64,000 nt of DNA from Paraburkholderia phenazinium (GTDB taxonomy: Bacteria; Pseudomonadota; Gammaproteobacteria; Burkholderiales; Burkholderiaceae): assembly GCF_900141745.1 (NCBI RefSeq), contig NZ_FSRM01000001.1, positions 1,364,001 through 1,428,000 of the forward strand, given 5' to 3'. Every line of letters starts with the position of its first letter. The first letter of the stretch is position 1. The notes beneath the pieces are model-generated. The model was not told the DNA's origin and did no database searches. It saw only the letters and a program-made list of their open reading frames with translations. This document shows, in pieces, positions 47,220 through 57,987 of this stretch. The position numbers and the translations under genes are program-made.

Positions 47220-48475
47220 GACTACATGGATTTCTGATTGGACAAACCGAAACGCTGCTCGCGGACGTGCTGAAGCTGGCCGGCCCCGCAGACGCAGCCA
47301 CCAGCCGCTTTTTTCGCGCCCACCCGAAGCTTGGGCACGGCGAGCGTGGCGTGATCGCAGAGGCGGTGTTTGCGGTGCTGCGGCGCCGGATGGAGTTCGC
47401 CCACCTGGCCGAAAGCGGCGCCGGCAGCCCGGCGCGCCGGATGGCCTTGCTGGGCCTGATGCAGACGGCGGGGCGCTCGGCGTTGAAGCCATTCATTTCC
47501 GACTCCGAGTCCAACTGGCTCGAACACGTCGCGAAGATCGATCCGGAAAGCCTGCCGTTGCGGATTCGCATGAATCTGCCCGACTGGATCTATCAGGCGC
47601 TGTCAAAGCGTTTCGAAGCTGAAGAGCTCGCGCAACTGGCCGCCGCGCTGAACTATCCGGCGCCGTTGGATCTGCGCGCCAATCCGATCAAGGCGACTCG
47701 CGACCAGGTGCTGGACGCGTTGTCCAAAGCCGGTATCGAGGCGGGCTCCACGCCGTTCGCACCGTTCGGCGTGCGGGTGGTCGGCAAGCCACCGCTCACC
47801 AAGCTCGATGCGTTCCAGCACGGCTGGGTCGAAGTGCAGGACGAGGGCAGCCAGTTGCTGTGCACGCTGGTTGCGCCGAAGCGCGGCGAAATGATCGTCG
47901 ACTTCTGCGCCGGCGCGGGCGGCAAGACCCTCGCGTTGGGCGCGATGATGCGCTCCACCGGCCGTCTGTACGCCTTCGATATCTCCGAGCGGCGTCTCGC
48001 CAAGCTCAAGCCGCGCCTCGCCCGCAGCGGGCTGTCGAACGTCAATCCGGTACTGATCGACAGCGAGCATGACGCGAAAATCAAGCGTCTGGCGGGCAAG
48101 ATCGACCGTGTGCTGGTGGACGCGCCGTGCAGCGGGCTCGGCACGCTGCGGCGCAATCCGGACCTGAAGTGGCGTCAGTCACCGGAATCGGTGGCGGAAC
48201 TCGCGCCCAAGCAGTTGTCCATCCTGACGAGCGCGGCGCGTCTGGTGAAGGTGGGCGGGCGTCTGGTCTACGCGACCTGCAGCATTCTAGAGGCGGAGAA
48301 CGAGTCGATCGTCACGCAGTTCCTCGCCAATCATCCGGGCTTTGCCCTGGTGCCGGCGCGTGAGGTGCTCGCCGAACAGCGTGTCGAGATTGAAATGGGC
48401 GACTACCTGTCGCTATGGCCGCACCGCCACGCCACCGACGGCTTCTTCGCCGCGGTGCTGGAGCGGCGCGCTTAA
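47216..48475 (+). CDS. RsmB/NOP-type SAM-dependent rRNA (cytosine-5-) methyltransferase
   Basis: Methylates cytosine-5 in RNA, probably 16S rRNA. The 419-residue protein has the SAM-binding motif I region (MIVDFCAGAGGKTLALGAM). The catalytic cysteines lie in VDAPCSGLGTLRRNPDLKWR (motif IV) and VYATCSILEAENE (motif VI). The N-terminal 150 residues are helical and do not look like a standard NusB domain, so the exact target (C967 or another) is open. It is coupled to purN by a 4-base overlap. Confidence 0.92.
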   Translation: MRLHGFLIGQTETLLADVLKLAGPADAATSRFFRAHPKLGHGERGVIAEAVFAVLRRRMEFAHLAESGAGSPARRMALLGLMQTAGRSALKPFISDSESNWLEHVAKIDPESLPLRIRMNLPDWIYQALSKRFEAEELAQLAAALNYPAPLDLRANPIKATRDQVLDALSKAGIEAGSTPFAPFGVRVVGKPPLTKLDAFQHGWVEVQDEGSQLLCTLVAPKRGEMIVDFCAGAGGKTLALGAMMRSTGRLYAFDISERRLAKLKPRLARSGLSNVNPVLIDSEHDAKIKRLAGKIDRVLVDAPCSGLGTLRRNPDLKWRQSPESVAELAPKQLSILTSAARLVKVGGRLVYATCSILEAENESIVTQFLANHPGFALVPAREVLAEQRVEIEMGDYLSLWPHRHATDGFFAAVLERRA

Positions 48476-48563
48476 GGGCGCCTGAGGCGTCGCTGGCGCG
48501 CTGCCTGCGTTTTGTCTTAACCGCAAACCGCAGGCATGCCGCGACGGGCGCTCCCACGACACC

Positions 48564-49916
48564 ATGCACAACCGGATCTTCTTTCACCTGTTCGGCGACG
48601 TCGCCCATGACTTCGGCCAGCCGGTGATGCTCTGGCAGGTGGGCGTGCTACTCGGCACGCTCGCGCTTGCATGGGGGCTCGCCTGGCTGCTGCGCCGGAC
48701 CCTCGATTTGCGTCGCCAGACGCGCTATCAGGCACTGCGCTTCGGTGCGGAAAGCCTGAACCGCGCATTTTTTCCGTTGATCGGCGCTGCGCTGGTCTGG
48801 ATCGCGCAGGCGGTTGCAGCCCCGTTCATGCATACCGCGCTGCTCGATCTCGCGTTGGTGCCGCTGTTCGGCATCGGCCTGATCTATGTCCTGTTCTTCC
48901 TCGCCCGTCGGGTGTTCGCAAGCCATGGCGAAGCCCATAAGTGGCTCTTCCTGATCGAGAAAGTCGTCTCGCTGATTGTGTGGATCGGCATGGTGCTCAC
49001 CGTAATGGGCATTCAGGACGACGTCCTCGACTGGATGGCGAGCGTGCACTTTCGCGTCGCCAATGCCCACATGACGCTGCTGTCGCTGTCGACGGGGCTG
49101 CTGTGGGTCTGCGTGACGATGATCGTCGCGATGTGGCTCGGCGCCGCGTTCGAAGAGCGCTTGATGCGCTCGAACACGCTCGATGCGAATCTGAAAGTCG
49201 CGGCGGCCCGCGTGGGGCGAGCGTTGTTCGTGCTGGCGGCGGTGTTGATCAGCCTCTCGCTGGTGGGCATCGATATCACGGTGCTAGGCGTGTTCGGCGG
49301 TGCACTGGGTGTCGGACTCGGCTTCGGTTTGCAGAAGATCGCCAGCAATTACGTGTCGGGCTTCATCATCCTGATCGACCGTTCGCTGCGGATCGGCGAC
49401 ACGATCAACACCGGCGGCCTGCAGGGCATGGTCACGCAGATCCGCACCCGCTACACGGTGGTGCGCGGCCTCGACGGTATCGAAACGCTGATTCCGAACG
49501 AAAAGCTGATTACCGATGTCGTACAGAACCAGTCGTCTTATCTGACGCGCGGCTACTCGAAGATCGCAGTGACAGTGGCTTATACGTCGGACGTCGAGCA
49601 GGCGATGCAGTTGCTCGTGCAGGCCACCGACGGGGTGGAGCGCGTGCTGCGGGATCCGGCCCCGACGCCTTATCTGGCGGGCTTCGGGCCGGATGGCATC
49701 AACCTCGAACTGGGCTTCTGGATCGAGGATGCGGCACTCGGCACCGCTGGCGTGCGCTCGGCGGTCAATCGCAATCTCTGGCGGCTTTTTAGCGAAAACG
49801 GCGTTTCGATCCCGCTCTCTCAGCGCGAAGTGCGGATCGTCGGCTCGGGCGACATACTGTCGCGACCGGTAACTATGACCGGAGATGCCGCCAACGAGCC
49901 GGGCAGCGCCGCCTGA
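48564..49916 (+). CDS. mechanosensitive ion channel, MscS family
   Basis: Inner-membrane channel that opens under membrane tension to release solutes on osmotic downshift. The 450 residues hold about five to six hydrophobic helices. The pore helix and junction read GVFGGALGVGLGFGLQKIASNYVSGFIILIDRS, after which the beta domain starts (LRIGDTIN). It has two or more additional N-terminal helices compared with MscS, like the YbdG/YnaI-type relatives. It lies 88 bases after rsmB on the same strand. Confidence 0.93.
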   Translation: MHNRIFFHLFGDVAHDFGQPVMLWQVGVLLGTLALAWGLAWLLRRTLDLRRQTRYQALRFGAESLNRAFFPLIGAALVWIAQAVAAPFMHTALLDLALVPLFGIGLIYVLFFLARRVFASHGEAHKWLFLIEKVVSLIVWIGMVLTVMGIQDDVLDWMASVHFRVANAHMTLLSLSTGLLWVCVTMIVAMWLGAAFEERLMRSNTLDANLKVAAARVGRALFVLAAVLISLSLVGIDITVLGVFGGALGVGLGFGLQKIASNYVSGFIILIDRSLRIGDTINTGGLQGMVTQIRTRYTVVRGLDGIETLIPNEKLITDVVQNQSSYLTRGYSKIAVTVAYTSDVEQAMQLLVQATDGVERVLRDPAPTPYLAGFGPDGINLELGFWIEDAALGTAGVRSAVNRNLWRLFSENGVSIPLSQREVRIVGSGDILSRPVTMTGDAANEPGSAA

Positions 49917-50179
49917 CGGGGCGGCGGGACCCCGAGAAGGGTGCCAAAAAGACACATCAGCGTGTTTGCCCTGGTTGTTGGGTTGCAAAAAATCCCCAAT
50001 TGTTACAAACACTTGGAACGGTTCGCGTAGAATGACGTCCAAGCTGTTTGTATGCTTTCACTTTCTTGACGTCGCGTTTTTGGTTACCCTTTGGTTGGCC
50101 TTTGATTGCCCTCTTCTGGTTACGTTGTTCGCGTTGTCTTCCTGGTGTCCTGTAACTCTCGTTCCACAGGTAAATTGCC

Positions 50180-51376
50180 TTGTTGAATTCCTTGCTTGAT
50201 TTCCTTGCCCACGGTCTGTTGCGTTTCTCGTGGTGGCAACTCGTGGTGTACACGCTCGTGGCGACGCACATCACGATCATCGGCGTGACCGTGTATCTGC
50301 ACCGCTGCCAGGCGCACCGCGCCCTCGACCTGCATCCCGCCGTCAGTCATTTTTTCCGCTTCTGGCTGTGGATGAGCACGGGCATGCTGACCGGCCAATG
50401 GGCCGCGATCCATCGTAAGCATCACGCCAAGTGCGAGACCGAAGAAGATCCGCACAGCCCGCAAACGCGCGGCATCTGGAAGGTGTTGCTGGAAGGCGCT
50501 GAACTCTACCGCGTCGAAGCGAAGAACGAAGAAACGATGCGCAAGTTCAGCCACGGCACGCCGAACGACTGGATGGAACGCAACGTCTACACGAAGTACC
50601 CGATTCTCGGCGTGAGCCTGATGATGGTGCTCAACGTTGCGCTGTTCGGCCTCGTCGGTCTGACGGTGTGGGCTGTGCAGATGATCTGGATTCCGTTCTG
50701 GGCAGCGGGTGTGGTCAATGGCCTTGCTCACTTCTGGGGCTATCGCAACTTCAACTCGTCGGATGCGAGCACCAACATCTTCCCGTGGGGCATCCTGATC
50801 GGCGGCGAAGAACTGCATAACAACCACCACACGTATGCGACGTCGGCCAAGCTGTCGAACAAGTGGTACGAGTTCGATATCGGCTGGATGTATATCCGCA
50901 TCATGTCGGCGTTCCGCCTCGCCAAGGTGAAGAAGATTGCGCCTACGCCGCGTCTGACCACCGGCAAGCTGGTGCTCGACCAGGACACGTTGCAAGCTGT
51001 GCTGGCCAACCGCTATGAAGTGATGGCTCGCTACGGTAAGGCGCTCAAGCGCGCCTATCGCCAGGAACTGGCGCACCTGAAGGAAGTGGGCGCTCGCGAA
51101 AAGTATCAGGTGATGCGCGGCGCACGCAGCTGGTTCCACAAGGAAGAGGCTGGCCTCGACGAACCGCAGAAGCGTCAACTGCCGCAGATCTTCGCGAACA
51201 GCCAGAAGCTGCGTACCTACATCGAGTTGCGTAATGAACTGGCGGCCATGTGGGAGCGCTCGAACGCTTCGCGCGAACAGTTGCTGGTGCAGTTGCAGGA
51301 TTGGTGTCACCGCGCGGAACAAAGCGGTATCAAGGCTCTACAGGAGTTTGCGATGCGCCTGCGTCGCTATGCGTGA
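50180..51376 (+). CDS. fatty acid desaturase (acyl-CoA/acyl-lipid delta-9 type)
   Basis: Integral-membrane di-iron desaturase, 398 residues, introducing a double bond into membrane fatty acids. The three His boxes are present: HRCQAH, HRKHH and HNNHH (GGEELHNNHHTYATS). Two hydrophobic pairs surround them (LVVYTLVATHITIIGVTVYL, ILGVSLMMVLNVALFGLVGLTVW). The C-terminal 120 residues are helical and charged. The start is a TTG, at 50180 or 50183, with ACAGG upstream, making translation possibly weak. A strong terminator follows. Confidence 0.91.
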   Translation: MLNSLLDFLAHGLLRFSWWQLVVYTLVATHITIIGVTVYLHRCQAHRALDLHPAVSHFFRFWLWMSTGMLTGQWAAIHRKHHAKCETEEDPHSPQTRGIWKVLLEGAELYRVEAKNEETMRKFSHGTPNDWMERNVYTKYPILGVSLMMVLNVALFGLVGLTVWAVQMIWIPFWAAGVVNGLAHFWGYRNFNSSDASTNIFPWGILIGGEELHNNHHTYATSAKLSNKWYEFDIGWMYIRIMSAFRLAKVKKIAPTPRLTTGKLVLDQDTLQAVLANRYEVMARYGKALKRAYRQELAHLKEVGAREKYQVMRGARSWFHKEEAGLDEPQKRQLPQIFANSQKLRTYIELRNELAAMWERSNASREQLLVQLQDWCHRAEQSGIKALQEFAMRLRRYA

Positions 51377-51420
51377 GCAAGAACGTACGCACGAAATCAA
51401 TTAAAATTTAGTCACGTCAC

Positions 51421-51452
51421 AAAACCCCGCGCTGGCGGGGTTTTGCTTTTTT
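51421..51452 (+). terminator. rho-independent terminator of the desaturase gene
   Basis: AAAACCCCGC and GCGGGGTTTT pair perfectly across GCTG, followed by a T run. Confidence 0.9.
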
Positions 51453-51572
51453 GGGCCGCCAAAAACGTCGAACGTGACACGCGGCATGTCCATCGCGTGT
51501 GGCATGTGCGTGCTGTGCACGATGTGGATCACGCACGGCGATGAGCGGCAAATCAGCAGGGCAGAGGGGATT

Positions 51573-52712
51573 ATGAATCAGCAGGCGATCAGGAGCGTCG
51601 AATACGACCGGCCGCAAGCGCAGGGCCTGACATGCGGCATCGGACAGGCGTGGGCGAAGGTGCCGGACGCACCGTCCGCGGAAGAAAAGCTCGCGCTGAA
51701 GGCGCGTATTCGCGAGTTGCTTGTGCGCGAGAAGGCGGTGCTCGTCGCGCACTACTATGTCGACGCAGAGCTGCAGGAGCTCGCCGATGAAACGGGCGGG
51801 TGCGTTGCGGACTCACTCGAGATGGCACGCTTCGGCCGCGATCATGACGCACAGACGCTGGTCGTCGCCGGTGTGCGCTTCATGGGCGAGACGTCGAAGA
51901 TTCTCAGTCCCGACAAGCGGGTGTTGATGCCAGATCTCGATGCGACCTGCTCGCTCGATCTCGGCTGCCCTGTCGACGAGTTTTCTGCTTTCTGCGATGC
52001 GCATCCGGATCGCACTGTGGTGGTCTATGCGAACACCAGTGCGGCCGTGAAAGCACGGGCGGACTGGATGGTGACGTCGTCGATCGGACTGGAGATCGTT
52101 GCCGACCTGCATGCACGCGGCGAAAAGATCATCTGGGCACCGGACCGGCACCTCGGCGGTTACATCCAGAAGAAAACCGGCGCGGACATGCTGCTCTGGC
52201 AGGGCTCGTGCCTCGTGCATGACGAATTCAAAGGTATCGAACTCGATCTGTTGCGCGAGCAATATCCCGATGCGAAGGTGCTCGTGCACCCCGAGTCACC
52301 GGAAAGCGTGGTGGCTCAGGCGGATGTCGTAGGTTCGACGACGCAATTGATCGACGCCGCGCAACGGCTCGATGCGAAGCACTTTATCGTCGCGACGGAC
52401 CTCGGCATTCTGTACAAGATGCGCCTGGCCGCGCCTGGCAAGACCTTCATTGAGGCACCTACCGCCGGCAACAGCGCTACTTGCAAGAGTTGCGCGCATT
52501 GCCCGTGGATGGCGATGAACGGACTGGCGAATCTGGCTGACGTGCTGGAACGCGGTCACAACGAGATCTTCGTCGATCGCGCGGTGGGCGAACGGGCGCG
52601 GCTGCCGATCGACCGCATGCTCGATTTTGCTGCGCGCCACAAGAAGCGCGTGCAGACGAGCGGCGACCTGGCGAAGGACGCGGCGTTGTTTTTGAACGTG
52701 GGGCCTGCTTGA
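51573..52712 (+). CDS. nadA: quinolinate synthase A
   Basis: [4Fe-4S] enzyme condensing iminoaspartate with dihydroxyacetone phosphate to quinolinate in NAD synthesis. The 379-residue protein has conserved segments [54 protein letters not shown] and [17 protein letters not shown]. These carry the cluster cysteines. The ATG at 51573 has AGAGGGG upstream. It is convergent with nadB; nadC is not between them. Confidence 0.96.
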   Translation: MNQQAIRSVEYDRPQAQGLTCGIGQAWAKVPDAPSAEEKLALKARIRELLVREKAVLVAHYYVDAELQELADETGGCVADSLEMARFGRDHDAQTLVVAGVRFMGETSKILSPDKRVLMPDLDATCSLDLGCPVDEFSAFCDAHPDRTVVVYANTSAAVKARADWMVTSSIGLEIVADLHARGEKIIWAPDRHLGGYIQKKTGADMLLWQGSCLVHDEFKGIELDLLREQYPDAKVLVHPESPESVVAQADVVGSTTQLIDAAQRLDAKHFIVATDLGILYKMRLAAPGKTFIEAPTAGNSATCKSCAHCPWMAMNGLANLADVLERGHNEIFVDRAVGERARLPIDRMLDFAARHKKRVQTSGDLAKDAALFLNVGPA

Positions 52713-52857
52713 CGAGGGCGGCCGGGCAGCATCAGGTGCGCAAATCTGGTTGATGCCGTCTCGCCGCTTTTTGCTGAAGCGCGAGCGTTGCCTGAAGTGA
52801 TTGTCTGAGTCTTCAGCATCAATTTCAGGGAGCGGTACACATCAGCGCCGCCGCAAC

Positions 52858-52895
52858 AAAAAGGCCATCGCCTTCCAGCGATGGCCTTTTTACTT
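52858..52895. terminator. bidirectional terminator between nadA and nadB
   Basis: AAAGGCCATCG (52860-52870) and CGATGGCCTTT (52879-52889) pair perfectly. An A run lies before and a T run after, so it can work on both strands for the convergent genes. Confidence 0.88.
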
Positions 52896-52946
52896 TTGCT
52901 CGAGCTTGATCTCTTCGACAAGTTGCGTTCTGAAGAATCGCGCGCG

Positions 52947-54545
52947 TCACACGTTGCGATTGCGCACGTTCTCCGGCGACAGAACCGTGGGCAACGCTTT
53001 CGGCAGCGCAGCGGGCCAGTCGCGGCTGAAGTGCAGTCCGCGGCTTTCGCGTCGTGAACGTGCGCTCTCGACGATCAAGGACGCAACGTCGACCAGATTG
53101 CGCAGCTCAAGCAGATCGCGGCTCACCTTGAAGTGCGCGTAGTACTCGTGGATCTCATCGCGAAGCAGCGCCAGGCGATGCTTGGCGCGCGCGAGCCGCT
53201 TGTCGGTTCGGACGATGCCCACGTAGTTCCACATCAGGCGGCGCAGTTCGTCCCAGTTGTGCGCGACGACCACCTCCTCGTCCGGATCGGACACGCGGCT
53301 TTCGTCCCAGTCGGGCAGTGACGCGTGGACTGCGCCGCCGAAGCCCTCGCCCTCGATGGCGGCAGCCGCCGAACGGCCTATCACCAGGCATTCGAGCAGC
53401 GAGTTGCTGGCCAGGCGGTTGGCGCCATGCAGACCGGTGCAGGACGTCTCGCCGACCGCATAGAGGCCAGCGAGATCGGTTCGGCCAGCGAGGTCCGTGA
53501 CGACGCCGCCACAAGTGTAATGAGCCGCCGGGACGACCGGAATCGGCTCTTTCGTGATGTCGATCCCAAACTCGCGACAACGCGCGAGGATGGTGGGAAA
53601 GTGTTCTTGCAGGAACGCCGCAGGTTGGTGACTGATATCGAGGTACACGCAGTCGATGCCGCGCTTCTTGATCTCAAAGTCAATCGCACGGGCGACGATA
53701 TCGCGCGGTGCCAGTTCCGCGCGTTCATCGTGTTGGGGCATGAAGCGGGTGCCGTCCGGCAGCTTCAGAATGCCGCCTTCGCCACGCACCGCTTCCGAGA
53801 TCAGGAAGGACTTGGCATAGGGATGGAACAGACAGGTCGGGTGAAACTGGATGAACTCCATGTTCGACACACGGCAGCCGGCGCGCCACGCCATGGCGAT
53901 GCCATCGCCTGTGGCGGTGTCCGGGTTTGTCGTGTACAGATAGACCTTGCCTGCGCCACCTGTAGCTAGCACCGTATGCGGCGCTTCGATGGTGACGGTG
54001 CGGCCGCTTTCGAGATCGAGCGCATATAGGCCGTGGCAGCGACGCCCTGGCAGGCCGAGGCGGTCCGACGTGATCAGGTCGATCGCATAGTGGTTTTCGA
54101 GCAACGTGATATTCGGATGGCGACGCACGCGCTCGCTTAACGTGACGACGACCGCATGACCGGTCGCGTCCGCTGCGTGAATGATGCGGCGATGACTATG
54201 GCCACCTTCTCGCGTGAGGTGAAAGCCAAGCTCGGCCGCGTCGTCTTTGGTGAACGGCACGCCTTGCGCGATCAGCCATTCGATCGCCTCGCGGCCATGC
54301 TCGACGATGAAACGCGTAGCGCCTTCGTCACACAGGCCGCCGCCGGCGATGAGCGTGTCGCTGACGTGGTTCTCGATACTGTCCGCGGAATCCAGCACTG
54401 CCGCGATGCCGCCTTGCGCCCAGTCGCTGGCGCCTTCGGTCATCGATACCTTGGCAATCACTGCAACCCGCCGCGTCTCCGCCAGATTTAGTGCAACGCT
54501 CAGACCCGCCAGACCACTGCCGACAATTGCCACATCAAAATTCAT
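52947..54545 (-). CDS. nadB: L-aspartate oxidase
   Basis: FAD enzyme oxidising L-aspartate to iminoaspartate, the substrate of NadA. The protein has 532 residues. The N-terminal FAD motif is [15 protein letters not shown]. Other family segments are [58 protein letters not shown] and [26 protein letters not shown]. The ATG at 54545 has GGAG about nine bases upstream; a GTG at 54563 would add six residues. It is convergent with nadA. Confidence 0.96.
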   Translation of the reverse strand: MNFDVAIVGSGLAGLSVALNLAETRRVAVIAKVSMTEGASDWAQGGIAAVLDSADSIENHVSDTLIAGGGLCDEGATRFIVEHGREAIEWLIAQGVPFTKDDAAELGFHLTREGGHSHRRIIHAADATGHAVVVTLSERVRRHPNITLLENHYAIDLITSDRLGLPGRRCHGLYALDLESGRTVTIEAPHTVLATGGAGKVYLYTTNPDTATGDGIAMAWRAGCRVSNMEFIQFHPTCLFHPYAKSFLISEAVRGEGGILKLPDGTRFMPQHDERAELAPRDIVARAIDFEIKKRGIDCVYLDISHQPAAFLQEHFPTILARCREFGIDITKEPIPVVPAAHYTCGGVVTDLAGRTDLAGLYAVGETSCTGLHGANRLASNSLLECLVIGRSAAAAIEGEGFGGAVHASLPDWDESRVSDPDEEVVVAHNWDELRRLMWNYVGIVRTDKRLARAKHRLALLRDEIHEYYAHFKVSRDLLELRNLVDVASLIVESARSRRESRGLHFSRDWPAALPKALPTVLSPENVRNRNV

Positions 54546-54851
54546 TTCCTGCGTCTCCGTCACTTGATCAGCCGTTGCGGCTCGTGTCGCCGCTCACCGA
54601 TAAACGAGCTAGGATACGCGTCGCAGGACATGAGGGAAAGCTGGCCGGATGGCTAATGACGCAAGTGGGGAGATGGGAGGCGTGACATGCACGCATGCCG
54701 GAACGGAAGAGCGGCCGTTAAAGCTAACAGCAACGCAGGAAGTACACAGAACGGCGCGCGCCGGAATCTTCATCATTTAGCGCGCCGTAAAACAAAAAGC
54801 CCCGCACAAGTGCAGGGCTTTCGTCTTCGTCAACAAGCAGGAAGCAAGATC
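54546..54851. other. intergenic region between rpmG and nadB
   Basis: About 300 bases with no supported gene. It holds the rpmG terminator (54792-54821) and presumably the nadB promoter near 54560-54640, which I cannot pin down. Confidence 0.5.
54792..54821 (-). terminator. rho-independent terminator of rpmB-rpmG
   Basis: AAAGCCC (54796-54802) pairs with GGGCTTT (54815-54821), with inner GCA/TGC pairing and a T-rich tail on the minus strand. Confidence 0.82.
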
Positions 54852-55019
54852 TTATTTGATCTTGGTTTCCTTGTACGGCACATGCTTGCGAACGACGGGA
54901 TCAAACTTGCTGATCTCCATCTTTTCCGGCATGTTGCGCTTGTTTTTCGTCGTGGTGTAGAAGTGACCCGTACCTGCGGTCGATTCCAGCTTGATCTTGT
55001 CGCGTGCGCCTTTGGCCAT
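54852..55019 (-). CDS. rpmG: 50S ribosomal protein L33
   Basis: Small ribosomal protein of 55 residues ([20 protein letters not shown] and [17 protein letters not shown] at the ends). It lacks the four cysteines of zinc-type L33, so it is the Cys-free form and does not need zinc. It lies 10 bases after rpmB, with AAGGAG just upstream, and they form one operon. Confidence 0.97.
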   Translation of the reverse strand: MAKGARDKIKLESTAGTGHFYTTTKNKRNMPEKMEISKFDPVVRKHVPYKETKIK

Positions 55020-55029
55020 GATTTACTCC

Positions 55030-55263
55030 TTAGGCTTCACCGCGTGCGCGCAGGTCTGCGAGCACGGCGTCAATGCCGTTCTTGTCGATCAGACGCAGGC
55101 CGGCGTTCGAAACGCGCAGACGCACCCAACGGTTTTCGCTTTCCACCCAGATGCGGCGGTTTTGCAGGTTCGGCAGGAACCGGCGCTTGGTTTTGTTGTT
55201 CGCGTGGGAAACGTTGTTGCCGCTCATCGGCGCTTTCCCAGTTACTTGGCATACGCGTGCCAT
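55030..55263 (-). CDS. rpmB: 50S ribosomal protein L28
   Basis: Ribosomal large-subunit protein of 77 residues ([20 protein letters not shown], followed by [19 protein letters not shown]). First gene of the rpmB-rpmG operon. GGAGTG precedes the ATG. A promoter candidate lies at 55414-55443, giving a leader of about 145 bases. Confidence 0.97.
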   Translation of the reverse strand: MARVCQVTGKAPMSGNNVSHANNKTKRRFLPNLQNRRIWVESENRWVRLRVSNAGLRLIDKNGIDAVLADLRARGEA

Positions 55264-55413
55264 ATGAGAGCACTCCTAATACGCTAATTCTGAGTTCGGA
55301 CGCCGCGAAAGTTATCCGGAAGGGCCGCGATGATCGCTCAGTTGCGTTCAGTCGCTTATCTCCCGAAAGGCCTTTGATGGCTTCGGAACAGGGTTGGAAA
55401 CAGGCAAACCGGA

Positions 55414-55443
55414 ATTCTAGCAGAAAAAAAGCCGATAAATCAA
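55414..55443 (-). promoter_or_regulatory. sigma-70 promoter of rpmB-rpmG
   Basis: Minus strand: TTGATT (55443-55438), 18-base spacer, TAGAAT (55419-55414). Located in an AT-rich stretch upstream of rpmB. Confidence 0.55.
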
Positions 55444-55527
55444 ACCTTATTTGCGATCCAGCTAGCAGGACAAGGTGCAGCAACAACGGCAATCCGACTG
55501 GCATTCCGGCATTGACGGATCCGGAAT

Positions 55528-56331
55528 TCACGACCATCCGGCGCGCGCAAACGAGAAGGTTTCGTGCGTACCGATTACAAGGTGATCGACCAGATGGACG
55601 TCGATCAGCGCGAGGGTGTCACGCAGCACCTGCGTGAGATGCCGGTCGCTCGCGCTGGGCTTCACCGCGCCAGAGGGGTGATTATGCGCCACGATCATGC
55701 TTGCCGCGTTCGCGGTCAGCGCGCGCCGGACAATTTCGCGTGGATAAACCGCCATCCGCGTGAGCGAGCCGCGCGAGCTTTCCTCGGTGACGATCAGGCG
55801 GTGCCGGGCGTCCAGAAAGAGGCAGACGAACACCTCATGAGGCCTGGAGCCGATCAGCAGACGTAAATAGTCCTCGACCGCCTCAGGCGAGTCGATGATC
55901 GGTTTCTCGCGCATTTTTTCGACGAGCGAACGCCGCGCCAGTTCGAGGATGGCGAGTAGTTGCGCCGTCTTGGCGGGGCCGATGCCGGGCAGTCCCTTGA
56001 AGTCAGCCGGTGTGGCGTCGAGCATTGCGCGCAGCGAACCAAAGCGTTTCAACAGCGAGTCAGCGATGCCGAACACATTGTGACCGGGCAGCCCCGAGCC
56101 CAGCACGAGCGCCACCAGTTCGGCGTCGGCCAGGGTGCCGGGTCCGAAGTCCAGCAGCCGCTCACGCGGCATGTCGCGCTTACGACGCGAGCGTTTGGGT
56201 GCGGACGGCTTGGGCCGGCCCGCGTCGGGCGCGTCCGGCCGAGGCGCGGCCACATCCTCATTGAACGGCGCCAGCAAGCCGACCTCCGCGGTACGACTAG
56301 CCGCCGCCTCGGCGCAAGCGTAATAGTTCAT
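55528..56331 (-). CDS. radC: RadC family protein (JAMM/MPN+ fold)
   Basis: A protein of 267 residues long called a DNA repair protein; its biochemical role is not settled. A helix-hairpin-helix region ([21 protein letters not shown]) lies before the metal-binding JAMM motif [14 protein letters not shown]. The N-terminal 50 residues are a variable Pro/Arg-rich tail. The ATG at 56331 overlaps a 2-codon frame (ATG AGA TGA at 56336-56328) that begins closer to the AGGAG, which could reduce initiation. It is divergent from fkpB and lies upstream of rpmB. Confidence 0.92.
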   Translation of the reverse strand: MNYYACAEAAASRTAEVGLLAPFNEDVAAPRPDAPDAGRPKPSAPKRSRRKRDMPRERLLDFGPGTLADAELVALVLGSGLPGHNVFGIADSLLKRFGSLRAMLDATPADFKGLPGIGPAKTAQLLAILELARRSLVEKMREKPIIDSPEAVEDYLRLLIGSRPHEVFVCLFLDARHRLIVTEESSRGSLTRMAVYPREIVRRALTANAASMIVAHNHPSGAVKPSASDRHLTQVLRDTLALIDVHLVDHLVIGTHETFSFARAGWS

Positions 56332-56521
56332 CTCATCGTTCTCCTGTTCGCGGGCGGGAAAAGTCCTCGCCCATGGCGCTTGTGCCTACGATGCACCCAA
56401 GCCGCCGCTTGATATGTGGCTTACAATAGAGCCTTTGCGCACGGCACCATTACGGTTTGCCAACCGCACAGGCGGCGCCCCGGCGCCCGCGTGCAGCGCG
56501 TCCCGACTGAACGAGTACCGC

Positions 56522-56977
56522 ATGAGCATCATCGACATCTCTGAAGTGAAACCCGGTTCGCACGTCACGCTCCATTACCGGCTTTCGCTTGCCGATGGCG
56601 CTGAAGTCATCAACACCTTTACCGAAAAGCCAGCCACGCTGCTGCTGGGTGCAGGCCAACTTGCGCCGCCGCTGGAAGACATTTTGCTGGGATTGAAGGT
56701 CGGCCACCATTCGACCTTTCAGCTACCCGCCGGGCAGGCATTCGGTCCGCGCAATCCGGAGCTGATCCAGCGGGTCTCGCTTGCCACGCTGCGCGAAAAC
56801 AGCATGATCGGTGAGGATTTTTCGCCGGGCGATCTCGTCGAATTCAACGCACCGGGTGGCGGACGCTACGCTGGCGTGCTGAAGGAAGTCGGCGAAACGT
56901 CCGCCCTGTTCGATTTCAATCACCCGCTCGCCGGCCAGGCGCTGGCGTTCGAAGTGAAAATCATCGGGATTCTGTAA
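56522..56977 (+). CDS. fkpB: FKBP-type peptidyl-prolyl isomerase, SlpA/FkpB-like
   Basis: Cytoplasmic proline isomerase and chaperone of 151 residues. The FKBP part reads [22 protein letters not shown] and [25 protein letters not shown]. An insert-in-flap region follows ([23 protein letters not shown]), typical of SlpA/SlyD. The ATG at 56522 starts the domain. It lies 2 bases upstream of ispH, the conserved pair in proteobacteria. Confidence 0.92.
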   Translation: MSIIDISEVKPGSHVTLHYRLSLADGAEVINTFTEKPATLLLGAGQLAPPLEDILLGLKVGHHSTFQLPAGQAFGPRNPELIQRVSLATLRENSMIGEDFSPGDLVEFNAPGGGRYAGVLKEVGETSALFDFNHPLAGQALAFEVKIIGIL

Positions 56978-56979
56978 AC

Positions 56980-57939
56980 ATGAGCACCACGGATACGACT
57001 GTGACTGAAGCCGAGATCCTGCTGGCGCAACCGCGAGGGTTCTGCGCGGGTGTCGATCGGGCAATCGAAATCGTCGAACGCGCGATCAAGCTGCACGGTT
57101 CGCCCATCTACGTGCGCCACGAAATTGTTCACAACGCTTACGTTGTCGAGGATTTGCGCAAGAAGGGCGCGATCTTCATCGAGCAGTTAGAGGAAGTGCC
57201 GGCCGGCAACACCGTCATTTTCAGTGCGCACGGTGTTTCCAAGACGGTTCGCGCCGAAGCCGAATCGCGTGGTCTGCGCGTGTATGACGCGACCTGTCCG
57301 CTTGTCACCAAGGTGCACATCGAAGTGGCGAAGATGCGTCAGGAAGGCTTCGACATTGTGATGATCGGCCACAAGGGGCATCCGGAGGTTGAGGGCACGA
57401 TGGGGCAGACGGGCGAGGGCATGTATCTTGTCGAGGATATCGGCGACGTGCAGAAACTTTCGCTCGAAGATCCCGAGCGGATTGCCTTCGTCACCCAAAC
57501 CACCTTGTCGGTTGACGATGCCGCCGAGATCATCGCTGCGCTCAAGGCGAAATATCCGCAGATTCGCGAGCCGAAAAAGCAGGACATCTGCTATGCCACG
57601 CAGAACCGCCAGGACGCGGTCAAGTTCATGGCGCCACAATGCGACGTGGTGATCGTGGTGGGTAGTCCGAACAGCTCCAACTCGAATCGCCTGCGTGAAG
57701 TCGCCGAGAAGCGCGGCATTCCCTCGTATATGGTCGATTCACCCGACCAGATCGACCCGGCCTGGATCGTCGGCAAGCGCCGCATTGGCGTTACCGCAGG
57801 CGCTTCGGCGCCCGAAGTGTTGGCGCAGGCCGTCATTGCCCGTTTGCGCGAACTGGGTGTGCGCAACGTGCGTGCGCTCGAAGGTATCGAGGAAAATATC
57901 GCGTTTCCGTTACCGCGCGGCCTCGGTTTGCCTGCCTGA
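56980..57939 (+). CDS. ispH: 4-hydroxy-3-methylbut-2-enyl diphosphate reductase
   Basis: Last enzyme of the MEP isoprenoid pathway, forming IPP and DMAPP. The 319 residues show the three cluster cysteines in [23 protein letters not shown] and [11 protein letters not shown]. The substrate His/Glu/Thr segments are present ([35 protein letters not shown]). It is coupled to fkpB and followed by a terminator. Confidence 0.97.
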   Translation: MSTTDTTVTEAEILLAQPRGFCAGVDRAIEIVERAIKLHGSPIYVRHEIVHNAYVVEDLRKKGAIFIEQLEEVPAGNTVIFSAHGVSKTVRAEAESRGLRVYDATCPLVTKVHIEVAKMRQEGFDIVMIGHKGHPEVEGTMGQTGEGMYLVEDIGDVQKLSLEDPERIAFVTQTTLSVDDAAEIIAALKAKYPQIREPKKQDICYATQNRQDAVKFMAPQCDVVIVVGSPNSSNSNRLREVAEKRGIPSYMVDSPDQIDPAWIVGKRRIGVTAGASAPEVLAQAVIARLRELGVRNVRALEGIEENIAFPLPRGLGLPA

Positions 57940-57961
57940 CCCATTCCTGCCGTCTCATCAG

Positions 57962-57987
57962 AAAAGCGCGCCAACGGCGCGCTTTTT
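57962..57987 (+). terminator. rho-independent terminator of fkpB-ispH
   Basis: AAAAGCGCGCC pairs with GGCGCGCTTTT across AAC, with a T tail. Confidence 0.88.
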
